A stretch of 64,000 bases of DNA from assembly GCA_963723355.1 (NCBI GenBank), contig CAVRQQ010000011.1:62001-126000 (forward strand). The letters run 5' to 3'. A program made the position numbers and the translations under genes. The notes beneath the pieces are model-generated. The model saw nothing but the letters and a program-made list of their open reading frames with translations. It searched no databases and was not told the DNA's origin. Shown piece after piece: positions 45,609 through 54,906 of this stretch. How positions within the stretch are numbered: position 1 is the first letter of the stretch; every line of letters starts with the position of its first letter. Origin of the DNA: JAFDBW01 sp963723355. Its GTDB lineage: Bacteria; Desulfobacterota; Desulfuromonadia; Desulfuromonadales; BM103.

Positions 45609-46481
45609 TCACTTGCCGTTGAGCCTGTCCTGAATATCCACAGGGATCGGTTGATTTATCCGGTAATCCTTGAACTTCATCTCCAGGTCCTCCTGAAGAC
45701 CAGGTCGCCGGATGGTGCGCAGCATCCTTGACGGCAGGAAAGCCCCGTCGATGTTAGCGAACTGGATTTCAAAAAGATCATCAACCTTACCATCGGGGCT
45801 GGTCACTTTAAATCGTTCAGGGATATGACCGTTGGCAACTTCGATATAACGGATCTCAACAATCAGTTGCAGTTTGTCCTCGGTGACAATGCTCAACTCA
45901 TTGACCGTTCCGGTGCTGACGTCGATGTCAAAGACCAGAGCGTTTATCTGTTTTTGCGGCAACCGCAAACCGTCTGTGTAAAAGGCCTGTTCCAGGTCAG
46001 TTGGTTGGGCAAAAGTGATTTCCAAATGCTGAATCATTTTGTCGGCAAGGGCAACTTCGCTCTCTGTGATTTTGGCGCCCTTGACAAGCTTCCGTCTTTG
46101 CCCGGCCCGCTCGGTCGGAAGCAGCATCTCATTCGGTTCGATCGCCAGGTTGGCAGAAACCTGCTGGACCACTTTTTCGACATAGGGTGTCATCTGCGCA
46201 TTGCTGGCGTAAACCAGATTTCCGCCTTTGCGTTGCCAGAATTTGTTGATGACAGGCGGTGGCGGCGGCTTGACGTCCGCAGGGAACTCCTCAGTCAGGC
46301 GAGCCATGAGCTCTTCGATCAATGTTGTTTCGACAGATGCAAGGTAGTTCTGTAGCTCGGGCTGAGCCCGCTGTCTCGCTGCAACGACCGACTCAAGGAT
46401 GGCCAGATCGTCTGCTGCAAATAAAAGAGATGGTATTGTCAGGATCAGGAGCGCTAGGCTTGCGAGAAATGATCGAAGCAT
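45609..46481 (-). CDS. exported protein, possible LolA/outer-membrane lipoprotein-sorting-like fold
   Basis: A 290-residue protein from ATG 46481, with GGAGG nine bases upstream. Signal peptide ends L-F-A-A-D. The mature part lacks Cys and has alternating beta-strand patterns (L-V-F-D-I-D-V-S-T-G-T-V-N-E-L, L-Q-L-I-V-E-I-R-Y, F-K-V-T-S-P-D-G-K, D-L-F-E-I-Q-F), as in lipoprotein-sorting proteins, and ends D-Y-R-I-N-Q-P-I-P. I do not recognise a specific family. It precedes the cNMP gene by 12 bases, so it heads the four-gene transcript. Confidence 0.5.
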   Translation of the reverse strand: MLRSFLASLALLILTIPSLLFAADDLAILESVVAARQRAQPELQNYLASVETTLIEELMARLTEEFPADVKPPPPPVINKFWQRKGGNLVYASNAQMTPYVEKVVQQVSANLAIEPNEMLLPTERAGQRRKLVKGAKITESEVALADKMIQHLEITFAQPTDLEQAFYTDGLRLPQKQINALVFDIDVSTGTVNELSIVTEDKLQLIVEIRYIEVANGHIPERFKVTSPDGKVDDLFEIQFANIDGAFLPSRMLRTIRRPGLQEDLEMKFKDYRINQPIPVDIQDRLNGK

Positions 46482-46618
46482 GCCGGTCCACCTCCGTGAA
46501 GCACTGGTTGACACCCGTCATGGGCATTGATAATTTGCAAAAGCCCTCGTTTGAAGTGGGCTTAAAATCAGTATATTATGAAGATAATCGATTGTTTAGG
46601 TAGTTGCAAGGAGCTTGT

Positions 46619-48458
46619 GTGACAAGTTTTGATCTGCGCAAACAGCCGACGGCCACCGGGGTCTACCTGATGAAGGATGCTGCCGGTGAAATTCTCTATG
46701 TCGGTAAAGCGAAAAACCTGCGCTCACGGCTGCGCAGCTATATGCAGGCTGATCGCGATACACGGCCGCAGATCAGGTTCCTGATGGAGCGCGCTTCGAT
46801 TATCGAGACGATTGTCACCGATACCGAAAAAGAGGCCCTGATTCTCGAGAACACCCTGATCAAGAAACACCGGCCTCGCTACAACATCCATCTGCGTGAT
46901 GACAAGACTTTTGTCTCCTTGCGGATCGATTTGCGTGAAGAATTCCCGATGCTCGAAATTGTGCGGCAGGTTCGCCAGGACGGTGCCCGCTATTTCGGCC
47001 CTTTTGCTTCATCGTCCGCATTGCGTCAGACCCTCAAGGAAATTTACCGCATATTCCCGTTGAGGCATTACCCTCCGGCAAAATGTCGGCAGCGCGGTCG
47101 GCCGTGTCTCTTCCATCAGATTGGTCAGTGCAGTGCACCCTGCCACGGGCTGATCAGTGTCGAAGATTACGGCAAACTGGTCGATGGCGTGATGGCCCTG
47201 ATCGAAGGCCGGCAGGGTGAAGTGATTGAAATGCTCCGAGAGCGGATGAAGCTCGCCGCGAGCCGGCAGCAATATGAAGCAGCGGCCTTGTTGCGTGACC
47301 AGATCAGGGCGATTGAAACGACCGTGGAACAGCAGAAGGCCGTGCGTTATGGCACTGTTGACCGGGATGTGGTGGGGGTCTGCCGTCAGGGTGGGGAAGT
47401 TGAAGTCGTCATGCTTTTCTACCGCCAGGGGAAGTTGTCGGCGCGGCGTACTTATAATTTGCCCTGGCAGCTCGATGAAGATCAGCTCCTGGCGGATTTC
47501 CTGGTGCGATTCTACGATCGGGATCTGCCGGTCCCCGACGAGATCATTTTGCCGCTCGTCATCGAAGGGATGGCATCTTTTTCGGAATGGCTGGCCGATC
47601 GGCATGGCCGCAAGATGACGGTGCTGGTCCCGCAGCGAGGTGAGCGCCGTCGTCTGGTCGAGCTGGCAAATCGCAATGCCGAAGAGGCCTTGAGGGAGCG
47701 CGGCAGCCGTGAGGAAGCCCGTCGCAAGGTGCTGGCAGAGATACAACAGAAGCTGTCCTTGCTGCGCCTGCCGCTGCGCATGGAGTGCTTTGATATTTCA
47801 ACAATCCAGGGGCAGGCGACGGTTGCCAGCATGGCCGTTGTCATCGACGGTGAACCGGTACCTTCTGAATACCGGCACTACCGGGTGAAGACGGTTGCCG
47901 GTACCGATGATTATGCTGCTTTGCGAGAGGTCCTGTGCCGTCGGCTGCGACGTGGAATTGAAGAATCCAGGCTGCCGGACTTTATTCTCATCGATGGCGG
48001 TAAAGGCCAACTCGGCGTTTTGTCGACGGTCATTGAAGACTTGGAGCATGGCCGGCAGGATTGATATCGCAGGAATTGCCAAAAGTCGCGTCAAGGCAAA
48101 CGTTCGTGGCCGCGTCGTGGAACGTAGTGAGGAACGTTTCTTCCTGCCCGGGCGAAAGAACCCGGTGATATTGAGACGTGGCTCCGCAGCTCTTTTCCTG
48201 CTGGAGCGCCTTCGTGATGAGGCTCATCGCTTTGCCATCACTCACCACCGCAAGGTCCGCAGCAAGTCACAGCTCAAATCGTCCCTGGACGACATCCCGG
48301 GTGTCGGACCAAGGCGCCAGAGGGCGCTCCTGAAACATTTCGGCAGCCTGAAAAAGATCAAGGCGGCCAGCCTTGCAGAGTTGCAGGTGATGCCTGGTCT
48401 GCCCAGGTCGATTGCCGAGCAGGTCTATCGTTACTACCATCCTGAGACAAATATTTAG
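46619..48458 (+). CDS. uvrC: UvrABC system protein C (one frameshift)
   Basis: Nucleotide-excision repair endonuclease that cuts on both sides of the lesion with UvrB. Starts at GTG 46619 with AAGGAG five bases upstream. Domains: GIY-YIG (G-V-Y-L-M-K-D and L-Y-V-G-K-A-K-N-L-R near 12-40), UVR near 205-240, the UvrC catalytic half with I-E-C-F-D-I-S-like M-E-C-F-D-I-S-T and S-x-V-V-F near residue 395, and C-terminal HhH (D-D-I-P-G-V-G-P-R-R). An extra base near 48060 shifts the frame (E-H-G-R to A-G-I-A-K-S-R); restored length is about 613 residues, normal for UvrC. Confidence 0.93.
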
Positions 48459-48495
48459 ACAGACTCCCCGTGAGCTGTAACGGGAAGTCTGTCTC
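48457..48495. terminator. stem-loop after uvrC
   Basis: AGACAGACTCCCCGT (48457-48471) pairs with ACGGGAAGTCTGTCT (48480-48494) with one mismatch around an eight-base loop. No strong T-tract; it may stop both convergent genes. Confidence 0.55.
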
Positions 48496-48534
48496 CTGCG
48501 ATTTGCTTGCTTGTCTATCCGGTGTCTGTGTGGG

Positions 48535-49125
48535 TCATCCCTTGATCAGCTCGACCTCCAGGCTGATATGCACCTCGTCACCGACCACGACCCCACCGGT
48601 CTCCAGCGCCTTGTTCCAGGTCAGCCCGTAATCACTGCGGTTAATTTGTGTCGAGGCCGATGCGCCCCGCCGGGTGTTGCCCCACGGGTCGGTAACCGTC
48701 TGACTGAAGTCTTCAACTGCCAGCTCAACTTCCCGGGTGACATCGCGGATGGTCAGGTCGCCGACAATTTTAACCGGTTGTCCGTTGTCAACCAGTACCT
48801 TCTTTGAGACGAAAGAGATTGCCGGAAAGGTTGCCGCATCAAAGAAGTCCGGGCTGCGCAGGTGGTCGTCGCGTTTCTGGTTGTTGGTATCGATCGACGC
48901 GGTCCCGATGCGAACCTTGACAGCTGATTTTGCCAGATCGGCTGAATCGATATCCACCGTGCCATCCACCTCGGTGAAGACGCCCTTCACCCAGGACACC
49001 ATAAGATGCCGGATCTTGAATTCGACAGTGGTATGAACCGGGTCAATTTTCCAGGTTGTTGCGAGGGCTATTTGCGGCAGGATCACCAGCAGGGTGATGA
49101 TCAATAGGATTTTCTTGAAATACAT
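48535..49125 (-). CDS. YceI family protein
   Basis: A 196-residue exported protein: signal peptide ending A-L-A-T. The YceI lipocalin-like domain is recognised by W-K-I-D-P-V-H-T-T-V-E-F-K-I-R-H-L near residue 24 and G-D-L-T-I-R-D-V-T-R-E-V near 120. YceI proteins bind isoprenoid chains such as octaprenyl phosphate or polyprenyl quinones in the periplasm. Isolated gene with its own candidate promoter at 49178-49206. Confidence 0.92.
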   Translation of the reverse strand: MYFKKILLIITLLVILPQIALATTWKIDPVHTTVEFKIRHLMVSWVKGVFTEVDGTVDIDSADLAKSAVKVRIGTASIDTNNQKRDDHLRSPDFFDAATFPAISFVSKKVLVDNGQPVKIVGDLTIRDVTREVELAVEDFSQTVTDPWGNTRRGASASTQINRSDYGLTWNKALETGGVVVGDEVHISLEVELIKG

Positions 49126-49462
49126 GGTTTGCGCCTTTCTTATCCATAGAGTTGTTGTCAGGTACTTGCACGGCTATATATTACAACTTTAGTAAGGTAT
49201 CTGCAAGTAGGGCTCCGGAGAATTTCAATCATTGTCGCGGGTGGGGGATATGTTGAGGCAGATCAGATGGATTGAAAATAAAAGGCCCTTGTGGGCCGGT
49301 GAATTCACTGCCTTAATCGCCACATAATGTCACATTTCCCTCTGCCCGATCTCCTTTTTTTAATAAAAGCTTATGTATATCAGTAGCTTGGATTTTTCAG
49401 GTCTAAAGGCACGAATATTGATCTTAATCTTTTACCCTTTCATAACTCTGTCGGAGGTACAT
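49126..49462. other. intergenic region between YceI and the 49463 gene
   Basis: Contains the YceI promoter candidate and a short GGCCC/GGGCC hairpin near 49283-49297. Apart from these, no gene or strong signal. Confidence 0.4.
49178..49206 (-). promoter_or_regulatory. candidate sigma-70 promoter of YceI gene
   Basis: Minus strand TTGCAG (49206-49201), 17-base spacer, TAATAT (49183-49178), about 55 bases before the start codon. Confidence 0.5.
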
Positions 49463-50236
49463 ATGGAAACGTACAGCTACCACCGGATATTACCGTCGTG
49501 CACCCTAAACAGAACCCTGCTTGTCGAGATAGAGAAACGATTGTTGTTCGGCATCCCCAAACTCATGCAGCCCCTGTTGCAAAAAATCCTGCAAGGGCTG
49601 GGACTTGAAGGACACAAAAAACTCGAGAATTACCAGGTTATCGTCGAGACGAAAAAGGAGTCACGCAGCTTGAAGTGTGCCAGGGAGTTGACGAACCCCT
49701 ATTTCGAGTCCCGGACCAGGCAGGTGAGTATCATGTATAAACTGGGCGCGCCGAAGATTATCGTCGTTGATATCATCTTCCCGCAAAACGATCGGCCCCG
49801 GATCAAGATGACGACCCAAAGTCCCCAGGTTGAAAAGATACTGCCCAAAATCGCCGACGGAATCTGCGCAAGCATCGCAAGATACGGCAACCGGCATAAA
49901 ATCCTGCATAACGTTTTTGTCCAGTCTGTTCTGCTGTTGGCTGTTCCGGCACTGGCAATGCTCTATGGCCTTTACAGCGGAATCGATTTCTTCCTGCTTT
50001 GTACAAGTATGGGTTGGCTCTGCCTCCTCTCGCTCGGGCTAATCAAGTCTTTACCGTATATATTCCCGTGGGTAACATTCGAAACAAAGAGACGCTTCCA
50101 GTTGCGACGGTTGCCGCTTCTGGTAAGAGTTTCTATCTTGACCGTTGCGATTGGCTGTTACATTGGCCTTGTTGTGTTGGGTGTGCCTCGTGCCAGCGAG
50201 CCAACAATGGTTTTGCTGGCTGGATATGTCGGCTAG
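49463..50236 (+). CDS. membrane protein of unknown function
   Basis: A 257-residue protein from ATG 49463, with GGAGG eight bases upstream. The first 150 residues are soluble and mixed: I-I-V-V-D-I-I-F-P-Q-N-D and a basic C-A-S-I-A-R-Y-G-N-R-H-K segment. Three hydrophobic stretches follow: about 158-175, 180-200 and 230-250. The layout suggests an N-terminal cytoplasmic domain anchored by C-terminal helices. I do not recognise the family. Monocistronic, ending before the terminator at 50393. Confidence 0.6.
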   Translation: METYSYHRILPSCTLNRTLLVEIEKRLLFGIPKLMQPLLQKILQGLGLEGHKKLENYQVIVETKKESRSLKCARELTNPYFESRTRQVSIMYKLGAPKIIVVDIIFPQNDRPRIKMTTQSPQVEKILPKIADGICASIARYGNRHKILHNVFVQSVLLLAVPALAMLYGLYSGIDFFLLCTSMGWLCLLSLGLIKSLPYIFPWVTFETKRRFQLRRLPLLVRVSILTVAIGCYIGLVVLGVPRASEPTMVLLAGYVG

Positions 50237-50392
50237 CTTGAAAACCATCAGCTCCTATTGGTCACGCCTTGTTGGGGGCCTAAAGGTACTATTTTTCAGC
50301 TTGGGTTGTTTGGTTTGTCTGGCTCGATATTTGTGAGATTTTCAGGTTTACAGGTGTGTAAAGTCCACCAGAGGATCGAAATACCCAAACCC

Positions 50393-50423
50393 AAAAAAGC
50401 CCCCGGAATCCGGGGGCTTTTTG
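50393..50423. terminator. bidirectional terminator
   Basis: AAAAAGCCCCCGG / CCGGGGGCTTTTT with an AAT loop; it lies between two convergent genes and has A-rich and T-rich tails for both directions. Confidence 0.9.
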
Positions 50424-50442
50424 GCAAACTATGGTGAGAGTC

Positions 50443-51237
50443 TTATTCGACGGTTACTTCAGCATCTTCGACAATGACGCCGTAGGCGTAGCCATAACCG
50501 AAGTCCTTGTCGAGGGAGAGTGTGCCGCTGATTACGACCGTGTCGCCGGTGTTGGCGGTGGCGCTGGTGGTCACGGTCAGGTCGTTGGCGCCGGCATCAC
50601 CGGTGCCGTCCTGGATGTGAATCCAGTTCTTGCCCATGATCTGGGGGCTGAACTTGACAACCTTGCCGCGGACCTTGACCGGCTTGCCGCCTAGTTCGGC
50701 CTTCTTGGCATAGATGTCACCAACGGTCTGGCCGCCTGCCGCAGGGGTTATGCCTGACAAGTCAACATCGGTCGTCTCGACGGTTGTGCTACCTTTTGTG
50801 GCTTCTCCGTTCATCACCGGCACATGTCCAGGCGGCATTTCACCAGCGAGGCTTTCAGCGCCGCCGACCAGGACCGATGGCACGAAATAAACCATATCGA
50901 AGGTGCGATCGAGGGTTTTGCTGGAGAAGTTGGGCATCGGCATGCCTTCAGGAACGACCACATCATCGCCAACCTTGACGGCGAACTGGGGAGCCGCAGC
51001 CCAGAATGTCTCGGATCCGGTATCTACCTGCACATATGTGTAGCCGGAAGCGTCCATGGTTTCGAGGACTTTGCCGGTTTTTCCAGGAGCAGCTTCCGAT
51101 GCGGCCGGGGTCGCCGGAGCCATCTGTGCCGAAGGTTTGGCCGCCTGGGATTGTGGTGCAGGGGGCTCTTCTCCGCAACCGGCGAGCATGGTGGTAGAGA
51201 AAAGTGCGATACAGAGCAGGGTCATCAATTGCTTCAC
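50443..51237 (-). CDS. lipoprotein with OB-like domain (NrfJ-related type)
   Basis: A 264-residue lipoprotein from GTG 51237, with GGAGG eight bases upstream. Lipobox L-A-G-C21 ends the signal peptide, followed by a Pro/Ala-rich spacer. Two similar parts: one near 55-120 with G-K-V-L-E-T-M-D-A-S-G-Y-T-Y-V-Q-V-D-T-G, typical of a small exported domain found with c-type cytochromes (NrfJ-like), and one near 168-260 with G-K-P-V-K-V-R-G-K-V-V-K-F-S-P-Q-I-M-G-K-N-W-I-H-I-Q-D-G, an OB-fold pattern. Role unknown; perhaps binding of a small ligand or a nucleic acid outside the cell. Confidence 0.7.
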   Translation of the reverse strand: MKQLMTLLCIALFSTTMLAGCGEEPPAPQSQAAKPSAQMAPATPAASEAAPGKTGKVLETMDASGYTYVQVDTGSETFWAAAPQFAVKVGDDVVVPEGMPMPNFSSKTLDRTFDMVYFVPSVLVGGAESLAGEMPPGHVPVMNGEATKGSTTVETTDVDLSGITPAAGGQTVGDIYAKKAELGGKPVKVRGKVVKFSPQIMGKNWIHIQDGTGDAGANDLTVTTSATANTGDTVVISGTLSLDKDFGYGYAYGVIVEDAEVTVE

Positions 51238-51447
51238 GGGTAAATCCTCCGATTTTCTTGGTTTCCGGGCAACGGCCCGATTGTTTATGTGTGGAATCAA
51301 ATATTAGCTGACACTTATAGCATAGTCAGCTCTGGCACAGCAAGTATTCAATGATTGACAATATAACGGTCTGTTCAGGAAAAATATATGTGAGATCCCG
51401 TAAAGATTTAGTCCACACAACACGGAAAGGAACTGCGCAAATACACA

Positions 51448-52944
51448 CTACCGGGCGTTTGATTGGCAGCGATGATATGTTTCTGTAAGCTTTCGCACTC
51501 GTCGTGCCAGGTCATCAGTCAACATGTCACGAGATAGCTGCCATTGCCAGTTCCCGGTGGCCTTTCCAGGGGTATTGAAACGGGCCGAGTTGTCGAGCCC
51601 AAGGATGTCCTGGCACGGGATGACGCAGAGGTTGGCCCGGCTGGTCATGGCCAACTCTATGAGATCCCAGGGCATCTCGGGACTACGGTTGCCGAGATAA
51701 TCACGGATCGGGTCTTTTTGTTTTTTCGACAAGCTTCGCCACCAGCCCAGGGTCGTATCATTGTCGTGAGTCCCGGTGTAGACCACGCTGTTGGCGGTGT
51801 GGTTCTCAGGCAGATAAGGGTTGTCCGGCCCGGAATCGAAAGCAAACTGAAGAATCTTCATCCCAGGGAAGCCAAAATCGTCGCGCAGCTGCTCGACGTC
51901 CGGGGTGATGACGCCGAGGTCTTCGGCGATGATCGACATCGGTAAGTTCAATGTCTGCAGTTTTTCAAGGAGCTTCCGGCCCGGGACCTCCTCCCAGTGG
52001 CCGTTTACTGCCGTTGCCTCATCGGCCGGGATCGACCAGCAGGCCTGGAATCCCCGGAAATGGTCGATACGGATCATGTCGCATTGACGCAGTTGGTGCG
52101 TGAAACGCCGGGTCCACCAGTGGAAGTCTTCGGCCAGGTGATCGTCCCAGCTGTAGAGGGGGTTTCCCCATCTTTGCCCGGTCCTGCTGAAATAGTCCGG
52201 CGGCACCCCGGCGACCGAAATCAACCGCCCTTCAACGTCCAGTTGGAAAAGTTGCTGGTTGGCCCAGACATCTGCGGAATCGTAGGCAACGAAAATCGGG
52301 ATGTCACCAAAGATTCGTATCCCCTTACGGTTGGCGTAGCTTTTCAGCAGGGCCCACTGCTGGTAAAACACGTATTGCTGATATTTGTACAGTTCGCACT
52401 GCTCGACAAGGTTCTTTCGCCACTCTGCAAGGACGTCCCGCTGGCGTAACCGAAGACCATCTGGCCAATCGGACCATTGCTGGCCGTTAAAAGTATCTTT
52501 TAAGGCCATGAACAGGCAGAAATCATCGAGCCAGTCGGTGTTCTCCCGGCAAAACGATAAAAAGTTTTCGAACTTGCCGGGCCTGCGGTGCTGAAAGAAG
52601 TTTTGCGCGGCAGTTGTCAGCAGATTATGTTTCAGCTCGTGAGCTCGATTGAAGTCGATTTCGTGACCATCATTGGTCGTCGCTTCGAATTGCGCCTGAT
52701 CAAGATCCTGACAGGCGACCAGTTGCTGCAGGTCAATCAGGGCCGCGTTGCCGGCGAATGCTGACAGGGTATTATATGGGGAATGGCCGTATCCGGTCGG
52801 GCCGAGCGGCAGAACCTGCCAGACGCTCTGACCCGCTTTGTGAAGAAAGTCGACAAAGCCGAAAGCCTGTTCGCCGAGGTCGCCAATGGGCCATGAATTC
52901 GGCAGGGATGTGGGATGAAGCAGAATGCCGCCTGCTCGTTGCAT
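51448..52944 (-). CDS. malQ: 4-alpha-glucanotransferase (amylomaltase)
   Basis: A 498-residue GH77 enzyme from ATG 52944 (AGGAG upstream). Motifs: R-A-G-G-I-L-L-H-P-T-S-L-P at the start, F-G-D-I-P-I-F-V-A-Y-D-S-A-D-V-W-A near residue 210, M-I-R-I-D-H-F-R-G-F near 290 with nucleophile Asp, I-A-E-D-L-G-V-I-T with Glu acid near 340, and Y-T-G-T-H-D-N-D-T near 388. Transfers alpha-1,4-glucan segments in glycogen or maltodextrin metabolism. Length normal. No other glycogen gene nearby in the window. Confidence 0.93.
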   Translation of the reverse strand: MQRAGGILLHPTSLPNSWPIGDLGEQAFGFVDFLHKAGQSVWQVLPLGPTGYGHSPYNTLSAFAGNAALIDLQQLVACQDLDQAQFEATTNDGHEIDFNRAHELKHNLLTTAAQNFFQHRRPGKFENFLSFCRENTDWLDDFCLFMALKDTFNGQQWSDWPDGLRLRQRDVLAEWRKNLVEQCELYKYQQYVFYQQWALLKSYANRKGIRIFGDIPIFVAYDSADVWANQQLFQLDVEGRLISVAGVPPDYFSRTGQRWGNPLYSWDDHLAEDFHWWTRRFTHQLRQCDMIRIDHFRGFQACWSIPADEATAVNGHWEEVPGRKLLEKLQTLNLPMSIIAEDLGVITPDVEQLRDDFGFPGMKILQFAFDSGPDNPYLPENHTANSVVYTGTHDNDTTLGWWRSLSKKQKDPIRDYLGNRSPEMPWDLIELAMTSRANLCVIPCQDILGLDNSARFNTPGKATGNWQWQLSRDMLTDDLARRVRKLTETYHRCQSNAR

Positions 52945-53139
52945 AAAATCAATCTCCTGTGGGCGGATTATGCCACAGGATAATATCGGGGCAAGGGGAA
53001 ACTGACTTGGTTCAGCCACTAGTAGCCTGATGTTGGTTCATGACGCTTGGATACTCTCGGGGATTAATGTATATTCTCCCGTGATTTTGGAATCCAGTGT
53101 TTTCGTCATGACGGGAACTGATCAAGAAATGAGGACAAC

Positions 53140-54727
53140 TTGAGCAACCGGTTTATTCAGGAAATTGAAAAACGCAGGACATTCGGCATCATCAGTCACC
53201 CGGACGCTGGCAAGACCACCTTGACTGAAAAGCTTTTGCTGTTCGGCGGGGCGATCCAGATGGCGGGCGCAATCAAGGCACGCAAGGCCGCACGGCATGC
53301 CACCAGCGACTGGATGAAGGTCGAGCAGGAGCGCGGTATCTCGGTGACCACATCGGTCATGAAGTTCGGCCATCGCGACTGCGAGATCAACCTTCTGGAT
53401 ACCCCCGGTCACCAGGACTTCTCTGAGGACACCTACCGGGTATTGACCGCGGTGGATAGTGCCCTGATGGTCATCGACAGCGCCAAGGGGGTCGAGGCGC
53501 AGACCGAAAAGCTGATGTCCGTCTGCCGCATGCGCAACACTCCTGTGATCACCTTCATCAACAAGATGGACCGCGAGGGGCAGTATCCTCTCGACCTGCT
53601 TGCCGATGTCGAGGACAAACTGCAGATCGAATGTGCGCCGATGTCCTGGCCGATCGGCATGGGCAAACGGTTCAAAGGCGTCTATAACCTTTATCGCAAG
53701 GAGTTGCGCCTGTTCAGACCCGGTGAGGAGCGTCGTACCGAGGATGTTCAAGTGATCAAGGATCTCAATGACAGCCGACTTGACGAACTACTCGGCAGCG
53801 CAGCTGACGAACTGCGCGAAGATATCGAGCTCCTCGAAGGCGCAGCCAACCCCTTCGAACTGTCGGAATATCTCAAGGGGAACCAGACCCCGGTATTTTT
53901 TGGCAGCGCCATCAACAACTTTGGCGTCGAGGAGTTGCTCGATGCGCTGGTCGACCTGGCTCCGGCCCCCGGGCCGCGGCAGGCCCAGAGCCGTGATCGT
54001 AGCCCCTGATGAAGAGGCTTTCTCCGGATTCGTCTTCAAGGTCCAGGCGAACATGGATCCGGCGCACCGCGACCGGATTGCTTTCTTGCGGATCTGTTCG
54101 GGGCGCTTCCAGCGCGGCATGAAGGTGCGTCACCATCGGATCGGCAAGGAAGTCAGTCTCTCCAAGGCGATCATCTTCATGGCCCAGGACCGGGCCAACG
54201 TCGAAGAAGCTTTTCCCGGCGATATCATCGGCCTGCACAACCATGGCACGATCAAGGTCGGTGACACGTTTACCGACAAGGAGCCGCTCAAGTTCACCGG
54301 AATCCCCAGCTTCGCCGCCGAGCATTTCCGGCGGGTCCGGCTGAAGTCTCCCCTGAAAGCCAAACAGTTGGAAAAGGGGTTGAAGCAGCTCTCCGAAGAG
54401 GGCGCCATCCAGGTTTTCCGGCCATTGATTAGTAACGATTACATCGTTGGCGCGGTCGGTGTCCTGCAGTTCGACGTGACTATGGAACGCCTCAAGGTGG
54501 AGTACGGTGTCGATGCCATCTACGAAGGCGTCGATTACGCCACGGCCCGCTGGGTCGGCAGCTCCGACCCCAAAAAACTGGCTGAATTCGAAAAGAAGAA
54601 CCAGGCAAACCTGGCGATGGATGCTGAAGACAACCTCAGTTATCTGGCGCCGAGTGAGTGGCGTCTTGGTTATGTCATGGAACAGTGGCCAGACATCGAA
54701 TTTGCCAAGACCAGGGAACACGATTAG
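53140..54727 (+). CDS. prfC: peptide chain release factor 3 (one frameshift)
   Basis: A GTPase that recycles RF1/RF2 from the ribosome. Starts at TTG 53140 with GAGG eight bases upstream. G1 motif S-H20-P-D-A-G-K-T-T, G3 D-T-P-G-H-Q-D-F near 87, N-K-M-D near 140. Near 53995 an extra base shifts the frame within the linker before S-G-F-V-F-K-V-Q-A-N-M-D-P, the start of domain 2; the restored protein is about 529 residues, as in E. coli RF3. The C-terminal part ends at 54727. A gene of this class is not expected to be a pseudogene, hence sequence error is likelier. Confidence 0.93.
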
Positions 54728-54848
54728 CCGTCTGGTCATGTCAGGTTGACAGCTGCATCAAGTTCAGTAAGATTTATGAGCCTGCAGCCCTGGTTGCCTA
54801 TTTTCGACGTGACACAGTCAGGTTGCCTTGTTTTTCCCGACACGGTTG

Positions 54849-54875
54849 GGCTGGCCTTGTGAGCCAGCCTTTTTA
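54849..54875 (+). terminator. terminator of prfC
   Basis: GGCTGG (54849-54854) and CCAGCC (54864-54869) with a short loop, then TTTTTATT. Confidence 0.75.
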
Positions 54876-54906
54876 TTGTTCAAGGTCTCCGATATGAGGT
54901 GCCGTT

